The position numbers were made by a program, and so were the translations under genes. From Bacteroidales bacterium MB20-C3-3 (GTDB lineage: Bacteria; Bacteroidota; Bacteroidia; Bacteroidales; UBA932): a stretch of DNA of 64,000 nucleotides. The stretch spans positions 1,922,001-1,986,000 of the forward strand of contig CP141202.1 in the NCBI GenBank assembly GCA_035609245.1, read 5' to 3'. Each line of letters starts with the position of its first letter. Position 1 is the stretch's first letter. Shown here piece after piece: positions 1 to 7,608 of the stretch. A model generated the notes under the pieces. The model worked only from the letters and a program-made list of their open reading frames with translations. It searched no databases and had not been told where the DNA came from.

Positions 1-125
1 GAGACTCCTTCTGTTATGCGGATTACTCTGTGACCGGGAAGGTAGCTGTGTATTGCTTTGCAAATGAAACCCGCCGAAAATAGAGAACCCCGGACGGCTG
101 TAACTTGCAAACAATGAGTGATTTA

Positions 126-162
126 ACACTTTATCCCTGGGGTGATCCCTTGGGTAAAGTGT
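126..162. repeat. Imperfect hairpin
   Basis: ACACTTTATCCC pairs with GGGTAAAGTGT, giving an 11-bp stem with one bulged base and a 14-nt loop that can form its own GGG/CCC pairing. There is no T-run on either side, so it is not a canonical intrinsic terminator. Confidence 0.5.
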
Positions 163-303
163 CAATTATCAATTAATCTGCTTGTTGCAGCCGTGCGTGT
201 TTAGACCACCTCCAGCAGATTTGCGGATACACATCGCTTTGCGAGGATTTAAATGGTGCTGCGCAATTTATACGGCCTTTGACCGGAAGGCAGGTTCCGG
301 GTT

Positions 304-426
304 TGGGTGGCACGAACCTCCACGGAGTTAAATTTCAAGGTGTTCCAAAATATAAATCTTTCAAAACCAATAAATTATATTTTACAACTAGCACAAAACG
401 AGGTTAATGGAGGTTCGTCCCACCCA
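304..426. repeat. 19-bp inverted repeat flanking an 85-bp AT-rich core
   Basis: The left arm (304-322, TGGGTGGCACGAACCTCCA) and the right arm (408-426) are reverse complements with one mismatch out of 19. The core between them is AT-rich and non-coding. The layout resembles a very small inverted-repeat element or a long-range RNA stem. No target-site duplication is evident. Confidence 0.55.
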
Positions 427-465
427 CGCCTGTTAGCCTATCCTTGGGTTTAAATGCTCCGCAAT

Positions 466-564
466 CCTTCCCCGGCCAACCGAGCCACGAAGGAACCTCC
501 GCCACAGCGAACGAAGAGAGCGAGGAGGAAAAGTTCCGGAGGGGCTTCGGTTGACCGGGGAAGG
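466..564. repeat. Long near-palindromic hairpin
   Basis: The left arm 466-486 (beginning CCTTCCCCGG) and right arm 543-564 pair over about 21 bp with one mismatch and one bulge. Inside, GGAAC/GTTCC and CCTCC/GGAGG extend the pairing, so almost 100 nt folds into one rod. It lies just beyond the stop of the MOSC-MogA gene but has no U-tract on the minus strand. It may still act as a processing or stability element at the 3' end of that operon. Confidence 0.5.
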
Positions 565-576
565 GTGAAGGGTTAT

Positions 577-1506
577 CTAGTGCGAATCAATCCCGCTCAT
601 CATCGCAAAAAGGTGGTTGAGCATAGGTAGAATCTCTGACATATACTCCTTAACTGCCTTAACGCTGCCGGGCAGGACAAATATTAGGGATTTGCCGGAA
701 ACGCCTGCAATACTTCTGCTCAGAAGTGCATTAGGTTTTTCAGCTCCGTATTTTAATCTTATATAGTCCATAATTCCGGGAATCTCCTTGTCCAGTAGCG
801 GCTTTACAACATCAGGGGTAAAGTCTCTCGGGCCGATTCCTGTTCCGCCGGTGGTGATAATTATCTCGTGTCCCTCTGAAACCATTCGCCTGATTTCGGT
901 TTCAAGCATCTGCGGATTATCAGGAAGAAGTTTATAGTCGCAGGAGAGGCTCCGTTTTGTTTCACTGAACCATTTGCCCATTAACTCCTCTGCAAGAGGG
1001 CCGCTTAGGTCTTTGTATTCTCCCTCGAATGCTCTGTCGCTGAGGGTTATGACTCCTGCCCTCCAGGTCTTCTTCTTATAAGTAAGTTTGTCTCCTGCCC
1101 TCATCTCGCCACATTTAAGAACCCTTGCAAATATCCCCTCTTTGGGCATAATGCAGGCTCCGGTGTCGCGAAAGATTGCGCAACCATCACCGTGGCACTT
1201 TTTTCCTATCTGAGTAACCTCCATCAGGATTGTGTCGTTCATAAGCTGGTCTCCGGGCATCATCTCGTTAAGAACCATCCCTTTTGTAGTGATGTTCTCG
1301 GCAAACTCTCCCCATTTAAACTCCCTGCCTGTTATGGCCGAAAACTTCTCAAAGCTCTCCGCTCCAAGCAGACTCACCTGTCTGTGCCACTTGCCGGCGT
1401 GGGCATCTCCGGGAATCCCCTCGGGGGTAAGTTGGATATTATCAACGGGGAGTTTGATCTCTCCCTTTTTTACAGAAATATTTACCGATATTATTTCAAG
1501 TTCCAT
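577..1506 (-). CDS. MOSC domain - molybdopterin adenylyltransferase (MogA/MoaB-like) fusion
   Basis: This 309-residue protein has two parts. Residues 1 to about 145 form a MOSC domain, with a Cys-containing GKKCHGDGC segment near 104, of the kind linked to sulfur handling around the molybdenum cofactor. Residues about 150-309 are MogA/MoaB-like with the TTGGTGIGPRD signature near 216-226; this family adenylylates molybdopterin before metal insertion. It is the last gene of a minus-strand operon after moaC and moaA, with a 17-nt gap to moaC. The fusion would couple late cofactor steps in one polypeptide. Domain assignment is firm; whether molybdenum or tungsten is used cannot be seen here. Confidence 0.9.
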   Translation of the reverse strand: MELEIISVNISVKKGEIKLPVDNIQLTPEGIPGDAHAGKWHRQVSLLGAESFEKFSAITGREFKWGEFAENITTKGMVLNEMMPGDQLMNDTILMEVTQIGKKCHGDGCAIFRDTGACIMPKEGIFARVLKCGEMRAGDKLTYKKKTWRAGVITLSDRAFEGEYKDLSGPLAEELMGKWFSETKRSLSCDYKLLPDNPQMLETEIRRMVSEGHEIIITTGGTGIGPRDFTPDVVKPLLDKEIPGIMDYIRLKYGAEKPNALLSRSIAGVSGKSLIFVLPGSVKAVKEYMSEILPMLNHLFAMMSGIDSH

Positions 1507-1523
1507 TTTGTATCTCTGTTTTG

Positions 1524-2006
1524 CTATTTAATCTCCTCTTTGCTCTTTGAGAGGAGTTCAATGTTGGTTATTATCATGTTTTTATCCACCGCCTTGCACA
1601 TATCGTAAATGGTAAGCAGCGCTACCGATACAGCTGTCAGCGCCTCCATCTCTACTCCGGTATTGCCGTTGCATGAGGCGAACCCCTCGGCAGTGACTCC
1701 GTCATCCTGGACGGTGATTTTGACATCGGCCTTATTAAGATTTAACTGATGGCAGAGTGGAATCAGTTCAGGGGTCTTTTTGGCAGCCATTATTCCGGCA
1801 ATCTGGGCTACTGTTAGCAGGTCTCCCTTTTTCAGCCCGTTCTCCCTGATAAGTGCTATGGTTTCAGGTGAAAGTAGTATCCTCCCCCTTGCTGTCGCCT
1901 TTCTTGCCGATACAGGTTTGGCCCCCACATCCACCATGTTTGCACGCCCCTTTTCGTCTGTATGGGTGAGCATTTTGCCGTTTTTAGAATTTGTATCTTC
2001 TGACAT
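1524..2006 (-). CDS. moaC: Cyclic pyranopterin monophosphate synthase MoaC
   Basis: MoaC converts the 3',8-cyclo-GTP product of MoaA into cyclic pyranopterin monophosphate. The 160-residue product has the family signatures MVDVGAKPVS near the start, a PLCHQL segment mid-protein and GVEMEALTAVSVA followed by DMCKAVDK near the end. Two in-frame ATGs exist at 2012 and 2006. A strong AGGAGG (2013-2018, complement) abuts the first with no spacer but sits 6 nt before the second, so 2006 is chosen. It lies between moaA (upstream) and the MOSC-MogA gene. Confidence 0.95.
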   Translation of the reverse strand: MSEDTNSKNGKMLTHTDEKGRANMVDVGAKPVSARKATARGRILLSPETIALIRENGLKKGDLLTVAQIAGIMAAKKTPELIPLCHQLNLNKADVKITVQDDGVTAEGFASCNGNTGVEMEALTAVSVALLTIYDMCKAVDKNMIITNIELLSKSKEEIK

Positions 2007-2024
2007 AATCATCCTCCTGAATTA

Positions 2025-2846
2025 TTATCCGCCTATATTATAGAATTTTCCGGTATCATTATGGGAGCCCTTTGCCGGTTTGTTTTTTACAGCCATCTCA
2101 AGAGCCTTCTCTGCTCCGTACTCTCTTATGCTGTATCCAAGGTCGCTGAAGAGGCAGGGTTTTACCAATCCGTTTGCCGTAAGCCTTACTCTGTTGCACC
2201 TTGGGCAGTCTCCGCCGTCTCCGCCGTCAACTATACCAAACGAGCCGGTATGGAGATCCATCATCTTTATAAATCTCACCTCAATTCCGTTTATACCTGA
2301 AAGAGCTCTCTCCTGAGCAAACTTTAGTACGCTTTGAGCATCAGGCTCGTTTCTGTCACTATTTACAACGCAGTTAAGTTTGATAGGTAGAAGCCCGGCA
2401 CTCTTTGCCGCCTCAATTCCATCAAAAACTTTGTTTATATCTCCGCCTCTGGTAATCTCTCTGTACCTGTCAGGATCTGCAGTATCAAGACTTATATTTA
2501 TTCTCATAAGCCCTGCTTTTGCAAGTTCCTCTGCGAATTGAGAGAGCAGCTGCCCGTTTGTAGTCATTGAGAGGTCAGTAATTCCCTCAATTGAGGCCAG
2601 TCTGCGAACAAGTTCCGTAATCCCTTTTCTAACCAGCGGCTCACCGCCTGTAATCCGCACTTTATTAACTCCACTTGAGACAGCAACTCTTGTAAACTCC
2701 TCAATTTCGTTAAATGTCAGAATCTCACTGTGGTCAACAAGGGGAATCCCCTCTTCAGGCATACAGTATGTACACCTAAGGTTGCATCTGTCTGTAACGG
2801 AGATTCTGAGATATGTTATTGCTCTTTTGAGCGGATCATACATCAT
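2025..2846 (-). CDS. moaA: GTP 3',8-cyclase MoaA, compact form
   Basis: MoaA is a radical-SAM enzyme that starts molybdopterin synthesis from GTP. The N-terminal cluster motif is C21-x3-C25-x2-C28 and ITGGEPL follows. The C-terminal cluster Cys residues are at about 214, 217 and 231 (CPRCNRVRL), and the protein ends in the catalytic Gly-Gly tail. At 273 residues it is about 50 shorter than E. coli MoaA (329). The missing part is the segment between the FIELM-like strand (here FIKMMDL) and the second cluster. The start overlaps the preceding methylase stop by one base (TAATG), showing translational coupling. A second Met follows directly at 2843. Confidence 0.9.
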   Translation of the reverse strand: MMYDPLKRAITYLRISVTDRCNLRCTYCMPEEGIPLVDHSEILTFNEIEEFTRVAVSSGVNKVRITGGEPLVRKGITELVRRLASIEGITDLSMTTNGQLLSQFAEELAKAGLMRINISLDTADPDRYREITRGGDINKVFDGIEAAKSAGLLPIKLNCVVNSDRNEPDAQSVLKFAQERALSGINGIEVRFIKMMDLHTGSFGIVDGGDGGDCPRCNRVRLTANGLVKPCLFSDLGYSIREYGAEKALEMAVKNKPAKGSHNDTGKFYNIGG

Positions 2847-3391
2847 TATTGGTTCCTCCCAATGTGTTTGGAAAACTCCCAGAGAACAACACCTATGCTG
2901 ACAGATACATTTATTGAGTGTTTTGTTCCGTGTTGTGGTATTTCAAGAACAGTGTCACTCATGTCAACAACCTCCTGACTAACCCCTTTAACCTCGTTTC
3001 CAAAAATCAGAGCGTACCTTCTGTCTCTGTCAAGTTTAATATCGTTTAGCATTATAGAGTTTTCAGTTTGCTCAACTGATATAGCTTCATACCCCTCTGC
3101 TTTTAGCCTCTTTACGGCATCAGTGCTCTCCTCAAAATACTCCCAGGGAATTGTGTTTTCTGCTCCAAGCGCAGATTTGTGTATTTCAGCAGATGGTGGA
3201 GTGGCACAAATCCCGCAAAGTATTATTTTCTCTGCGGCAAATGCATCGGCACTCCTGAAGGCAGCGCCAATATTGTGCTGGCTTCTCACATTGTCCAGTA
3301 CTATTATTACCGGCATCTTATCTGCTGAAGAATACTCATTTGCTGAGATTCTGCCAAGCTCACTGTTAAGTAATTTTCTGAATTTGCTCAT
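2846..3391 (-). CDS. TrmH/SpoU-family RNA methyltransferase
   Basis: This 181-residue SPOUT-class protein probably 2'-O-methylates a tRNA or rRNA ribose using S-adenosylmethionine. Visible family motifs are LDNVRSQHNIGAAFR near the N-terminus, FGNEVKGVS in the middle and IPQHGTKHSINVSVSIGV near the end, which forms the trefoil-knot cofactor site. The longer start at 3403 would lie upstream of the likely transcription start, because a TATATTTG element is at 3401-3408, so the ATG at 3391 is chosen. It is the first gene of the moa operon by position, although its function is unrelated to the cofactor. The exact RNA target is not readable from sequence. Confidence 0.85.
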   Translation of the reverse strand: MSKFRKLLNSELGRISANEYSSADKMPVIIVLDNVRSQHNIGAAFRSADAFAAEKIILCGICATPPSAEIHKSALGAENTIPWEYFEESTDAVKRLKAEGYEAISVEQTENSIMLNDIKLDRDRRYALIFGNEVKGVSQEVVDMSDTVLEIPQHGTKHSINVSVSIGVVLWEFSKHIGRNQ

Positions 3392-3400
3392 AACTAATTG

Positions 3401-3408
3401 CAAATATA
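3401..3408 (-). promoter_or_regulatory. Bacteroidetes -7 element for the methylase-moa operon
   Basis: TATATTTG (read on the minus strand) matches TAnnTTTG and ends 9 nt before the chosen ATG at 3391. No good -33 TTTG is seen at the expected distance. The resulting leader would be very short. Confidence 0.4.
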
Positions 3409-3444
3409 CTCATACCATTTTAAACTTTTTGCCGCCTCAATGGT

Positions 3445-3468
3445 CAAAGTAAAATAAATTTTACTTTG
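3445..3468. promoter_or_regulatory. Perfect 24-bp palindrome, candidate operator of the efflux operon
   Basis: CAAAGTAAAAT, a 2-nt spacer and ATTTTACTTTG form a perfect inverted repeat ending one base before the ATG of the adaptor gene. Each arm carries TTACTTTG facing outward, one mismatch from the -7 consensus. A dimeric repressor bound here would block both divergent operons. No TetR or MarR gene lies nearby, so the protein is unknown. Confidence 0.5.
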
Positions 3469-4572
3469 ATGAAACAGAGACAGAAGTACATCCTTTATGC
3501 CGCTATTCCGATTGTGTTAGCCGGGTCAATCATTGGCTACAACAAATTGTTCAATAAACCGGAAATTAATGAAGAGCCCATTTCCCGTCCTATGGGTGAG
3601 GGAAACAGAGGGGGAGGCGGAGGAGGAAGAGCTTTGCCTGTATCAGTATATATCGCAGAATATATGACTTCAGATGAGGGTAAACTTGCAATAGGCACTC
3701 TTACTCCCAATGAAAGGGTGGATGTGGTTAGTGAACTCTCCGGCAGGGTAACTGAGATTAATTTTCGTGAGGGTGAGCTTGTAAGAAAAGGGACAATACT
3801 GGTAAAGCTAAATGATGATGAGCTTGTTGCTCAGCTTGTAAAGGCCGAGTATCAGTATAAACTAATTGAGCAGAGACTCGAGCGTCAGAAGATTCTTCTT
3901 GAGAGGGATGCTGTTAGCCGTGAGGATTATGACAAGGTGCTTACTGAGTTTAATGTTTTAAAGCAGGATATTGAGCAGTTGAAAATAAGGATTGAGAAGA
4001 TGAAGGTAAGGGCCCCTTTTGATGGAATGATTGGTTTCAGAGATGTGAGCCTTGGAGCCTTTCTGCAACCCAATACAAAAATATCTACACTTGTAGATGT
4101 GGCAAATCTTAAGCTTGAATTTGCCATCCCTGAGAAATATATTAATGATGTTAAGAGTGGCTCTTCTGTTTCATTTACAGTGGAGGGAACAGGCAAAACT
4201 TTCTCTGCCAGGGTTTATGCCGTAGATCCTCAGGTTGAGGTTAAAACAAGAACGCTTATGCTTAGGGCCAGATATACAAATACGGGACTAATGCTTAAAC
4301 CAGGTATGTCTGCAAAGGTATCTTTCTCAACAACCGCAGGGGCAAATAATATATATGTACCTAATCAGGCAGTGGTGCCGGATGTAAAGGGGCGCTCAGT
4401 GTGGGTTATGAAGGGGGGCAAGGCAGAGCTTGTACAGGTTCAGTCAGGAACAAGAACGGCAGATATGCTTGAGATACTCGGCGGACTGGAGAGGGGTGAT
4501 ACAATCATTACCACAGGGCTTATGCAGCTGAGGCCGGGGATTCAGGTATCACCACAAACAATAATGAATTAG
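3469..4572 (+). CDS. RND efflux periplasmic adaptor (HlyD/MFP family)
   Basis: The product (367 residues) is a membrane-fusion protein that links the inner-membrane pump to the outer-membrane channel. It has an N-terminal hydrophobic anchor (residues about 7-23) and then a Gly-rich linker. Next come a lipoyl-like half (RVTEINFREGELVRKG), an alpha-hairpin of about 60 residues, the second lipoyl half (MKVRAPFDGMIGF) and a beta-barrel/membrane-proximal domain. A TTG at 3466 is in frame just upstream, but the ATG at 3469 is the better start. The pump gene follows after 2 nt, so the two are co-transcribed. The substrate is not predictable. Confidence 0.93.
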   Translation: MKQRQKYILYAAIPIVLAGSIIGYNKLFNKPEINEEPISRPMGEGNRGGGGGGRALPVSVYIAEYMTSDEGKLAIGTLTPNERVDVVSELSGRVTEINFREGELVRKGTILVKLNDDELVAQLVKAEYQYKLIEQRLERQKILLERDAVSREDYDKVLTEFNVLKQDIEQLKIRIEKMKVRAPFDGMIGFRDVSLGAFLQPNTKISTLVDVANLKLEFAIPEKYINDVKSGSSVSFTVEGTGKTFSARVYAVDPQVEVKTRTLMLRARYTNTGLMLKPGMSAKVSFSTTAGANNIYVPNQAVVPDVKGRSVWVMKGGKAELVQVQSGTRTADMLEILGGLERGDTIITTGLMQLRPGIQVSPQTIMN

Positions 4573-4574
4573 AT

Positions 4575-7500
4575 ATGAGTATAAGCAGTACAACCATAAA
4601 CAGACCGGTACTGGCTACAGTACTAAGCCTTCTGATAGTAATTTTTGGTGTTATCGGATATACATCGCTGGGTGTCAGAGATTACCCCAGTGTGGATAAC
4701 CCTGTAATTTCTGTCAGGTGTGGATTTCCCGGCGCTAATGCAGATGTTATTGAAACACAGATCACTGAGCCTTTAGAGGCCGCAGTAAATGGTATTCCGG
4801 GAATCAGGGCTATCTCCAGCACAAGCCGAGATGGATCAAGTTCAATAAATATTGAGTTTAACCTGGAGGTTGATTTGGAGACTGCTGCAAATGATGTTCG
4901 CGACAAGGTGTCAGGAGCTATGAGAAGACTGCCTCAGGATGTAGATCCCCCTGTGGTTGAGAAGTCTGACGCAGATGCTCAGCCAATATTTACGGTAACA
5001 CTTCAAAGTGAGTCAAGAGATATTATTGACCTTAGCGAATATGCAGAGGTTAACTTTAAGGAGAGACTTCAGACAATAAGCGGAGTAAGCTCTGTAGGTG
5101 TCTGGGGATCAAAGAGATATTCTGTGAGAATGAGGATGGATCCCATTCTTCTTGCTGCATACAAAATTACACCACTTGATGTGAGGCAAGCTGTGTCCAG
5201 AGAGAATGTCGAGCTTCCTTCAGGTATGGTGGAGGGTTCCACTATGGAGCTTACTGTAAGAACGCTAGGCCGATTAAGAACCATTGAGGATTTTAATAAT
5301 TTAATAATCGCCAGAAGCGGAGAGAGAATTGTTCGCTTTTCCGACATCGGCTCTGCTGAGGTGGACGCTGAGAACACCAGATCCATTTTAAAGAGGAATG
5401 GTGTGCCTATGGTCTCCTGTGTAATAGTTCCGCAGCCAGGTGCAAATTATATAAATATTGTTGATGATGCAAAGAGGGTTGTTGAGGAGCTTAAAAGGAC
5501 AATTCCTGAAGATATTGAGGTTGGAATTGGTTTTGATAACACAGTGTTTATAAGGGATTCAATAAGTGAGGTTCAGATGACAATTCTTCAGGCTTTTTTA
5601 CTTGTGATTCTTATTATATTTCTGTTTCTGAGAAACTGGAGGACCACTCTTATTCCAATTATTGCTATTCCTATCTCTGTAATTGGAGCCTTTTTCATAA
5701 TGTACATAGCAGGCTTTTCAATTAATATTCTAACTCTTCTTGCAATTGTACTCTCGATTGGTCTTGTTGTGGATGATGCAATTGTTGTAATGGAGAACAT
5801 TTATACAAAGATAGAGAGAGGTGTCCCTCCAAAAGAGGCAGCTATCGAGGGGTCAAAAGAGATATTCTTTGCCGTAATTGCAACGACAATAACATTAGTT
5901 GCGGTTTTCTTTCCAATTGTGTTTCTGCAGGGGGTAACAGGCAGACTATTCAGAGAGTTCTCTTTTGTAATAGCTGGTGCTGTGATAATTTCAAGTTTTG
6001 TGGCTCTTACATTTACCCCAATGATCTCAAGTAAACTATTAAAAAAGGATGCGAAGGAGAACAGATTCTACAGATGGACTGAGCCCTTTTTTGTATGGCT
6101 AAATTCTGTGTACGCCTCATCACTGGATAAGTTTTTGAAAAAAAGATGGATGGCGGTGGTATTTCTGTTAATCTCCTTTGGAGTGATATTTTACCTTTGG
6201 ACAACCATACCATCTGAGATGGCACCTCTTGAGGACCGATCAATGATAAATGTTTCCAGCACGGCTCAGGAGGGTGCAACATACGATTATATGCTAAAAT
6301 ACACAGATGATTTGTATGGTGTTGTAAGAGAAGAGGCTCCTGAAGCAGAAAATATCCTCCAGATGGTTGGAATGGGTGGCAGAAACAGATCAAATTTCTC
6401 GATCTCTCTTGTAGACCCTCTCTCAAGGAATAGAACTCAGCAAGAGATTGCAGACGCCCTCTCTCCAAAAGTTGCAATGCTTACCGGGGCAAGGAGCTTT
6501 GTTAATCAGCAGCAGACATTCGGCGGAAGAAGAGGAGGAATGCCTGTTCAGTATGTAATTCAGGCAAAAAACCTGGATTCATTGAAGAGAATTATACCGG
6601 TTTTTATGTCAGAGGTAGCCCAAAGCGAAGTCTTTTCAAATTCTGATGTTAATCTGAAATTTACAAAACCGGAGCTTAGTATAAGTATTGACAGGGATAA
6701 GGCCTCACTGATGGGAGTCTCCATTCAGAATATTGCTCAGACACTCCAGCTCTCAATGAGTGAGCAGAGGATTGGCTACTTTATCAGAAATGGTAAGCAA
6801 TATCAGATTATGAGTCAGATTGACCAGAGTATGAGGAATAAGCCTGTGGATCTGGCAAATATTTATGTTAGAAATGATGCCGGTGAATTAATCCAGCTGG
6901 ATAATCTTATTACTATGGAAGAGAGCAGTATGCCACCTCAGCTTTTCAGGTACAACAGATTTGTGTCTGCTACCGTATCTGCGGCACTTTCAAAAGGTTA
7001 TACGCTGGGGCAAGGTATTGAGGAGATGGATAAAATTGCAGACAGATTACTCAATCCTGATGATTTCACAACCACTCTGTCAGGTCAGTCTAAAGACTTT
7101 GTAGAGAGTACATCCAGTCTTCTGTTTGCTTTTCTTCTTGCACTTTTGCTGATCTACCTTATCCTCTCTGCACAGTTTGAAAGCTTCAGGGATCCGCTGA
7201 TAATAATGTTTACAGTTCCGCTGGCCCTTTTTGGTGCTCTCCTCACACTTAAACTTTATGGCCAGACAATGAATATCTTTAGCCAGATTGGGTTGATAAT
7301 GCTAATTGGACTTGTCTCCAAAAATGGTATCCTTATGGTAGAGTTTGCTAACCAGAGGAAATTGGCTGGGCTTGATAAACTGGCTGCAATCAGAGACTCT
7401 GCTGCATCAAGGTTCAGACCGATTCTAATGACAAGTCTATCTACAATTTTGGGAATATTACCAATGGTATTTGCAACCGGTGCGGGGGCAGAGAGCCGTG

Positions 7501-7604
7501 TTTCAATGGGTGTAGCTGTTGCCGGAGGGTTGATATTTGCCACATTCTTTACACTCTATATTATCCCTGCTATGTACTCATATATATCATCTTCAAATAA
7601 GTAG
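4575..7604 (+). CDS. RND-family (HAE1) multidrug efflux pump, AcrB-like
   Basis: This 1009-residue inner-membrane proton-drug antiporter has the usual RND plan: one N-terminal helix (begins MSISSTTINRPVLATVL), a large periplasmic loop, six helices, a second periplasmic loop and a final helix bundle. TM4 carries the paired acidic residues of the proton relay (GLVVDDAIVVMENI). The second repeat has a matching segment GLVSKNGILMVEFAN. It lies between the adaptor and the TolC-like channel gene. The length is slightly shorter than E. coli AcrB (1049), as is common in Bacteroidetes. Confidence 0.95.
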   Translation: MSISSTTINRPVLATVLSLLIVIFGVIGYTSLGVRDYPSVDNPVISVRCGFPGANADVIETQITEPLEAAVNGIPGIRAISSTSRDGSSSINIEFNLEVDLETAANDVRDKVSGAMRRLPQDVDPPVVEKSDADAQPIFTVTLQSESRDIIDLSEYAEVNFKERLQTISGVSSVGVWGSKRYSVRMRMDPILLAAYKITPLDVRQAVSRENVELPSGMVEGSTMELTVRTLGRLRTIEDFNNLIIARSGERIVRFSDIGSAEVDAENTRSILKRNGVPMVSCVIVPQPGANYINIVDDAKRVVEELKRTIPEDIEVGIGFDNTVFIRDSISEVQMTILQAFLLVILIIFLFLRNWRTTLIPIIAIPISVIGAFFIMYIAGFSINILTLLAIVLSIGLVVDDAIVVMENIYTKIERGVPPKEAAIEGSKEIFFAVIATTITLVAVFFPIVFLQGVTGRLFREFSFVIAGAVIISSFVALTFTPMISSKLLKKDAKENRFYRWTEPFFVWLNSVYASSLDKFLKKRWMAVVFLLISFGVIFYLWTTIPSEMAPLEDRSMINVSSTAQEGATYDYMLKYTDDLYGVVREEAPEAENILQMVGMGGRNRSNFSISLVDPLSRNRTQQEIADALSPKVAMLTGARSFVNQQQTFGGRRGGMPVQYVIQAKNLDSLKRIIPVFMSEVAQSEVFSNSDVNLKFTKPELSISIDRDKASLMGVSIQNIAQTLQLSMSEQRIGYFIRNGKQYQIMSQIDQSMRNKPVDLANIYVRNDAGELIQLDNLITMEESSMPPQLFRYNRFVSATVSAALSKGYTLGQGIEEMDKIADRLLNPDDFTTTLSGQSKDFVESTSSLLFAFLLALLLIYLILSAQFESFRDPLIIMFTVPLALFGALLTLKLYGQTMNIFSQIGLIMLIGLVSKNGILMVEFANQRKLAGLDKLAAIRDSAASRFRPILMTSLSTILGILPMVFATGAGAESRVSMGVAVAGGLIFATFFTLYIIPAMYSYISSSNK

Positions 7605-7608
7605 TGCA

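Larger units (their letters stand above)
1..576. other. Gene-free structured intergenic block
   Basis: No convincing reading frame is present. Frame 3 is open from base 3 to a stop at about 81 and could be the tail of a gene lying before the window, but nothing identifies it. The block is unusually rich in inverted repeats: 126-162, 176-182/214-220, 304-322/408-426 and 466-564. It looks more GC-rich than the neighbouring promoters, apart from an AT-rich loop at about 330-400. It follows the 3' end of the minus-strand moa operon. The stems lack U-tracts, so a simple terminator does not explain it. A structured RNA, a palindromic mobile repeat or the end of a mobile element are all possible. 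Confidence 0.5.

Noticed and set aside
175-230. Group II intron domain V-like sequence
   Set aside because: GCAGCCGTGCG appears only as one arm; the complementary arm with the catalytic AGC triad and GAAA loop is missing.
278-300. GACCGGAAGGCAGG resembling the conserved loop of signal-recognition-particle RNA
   Set aside because: Only a partial match; the flanking helix that would close the loop is absent, so it is probably chance.
408-570. Possible integron attC site in the long hairpins
   Set aside because: The arms do not contain the RYYYAAC/GTTRRRY core pair, and no integron integrase or cassette gene is in view.
7537-7608. Longer start for the TolC-like gene
   Set aside because: It would overlap the pump gene and place 24 unrelated residues before a well-formed signal peptide; the ATG at 7609 is better.
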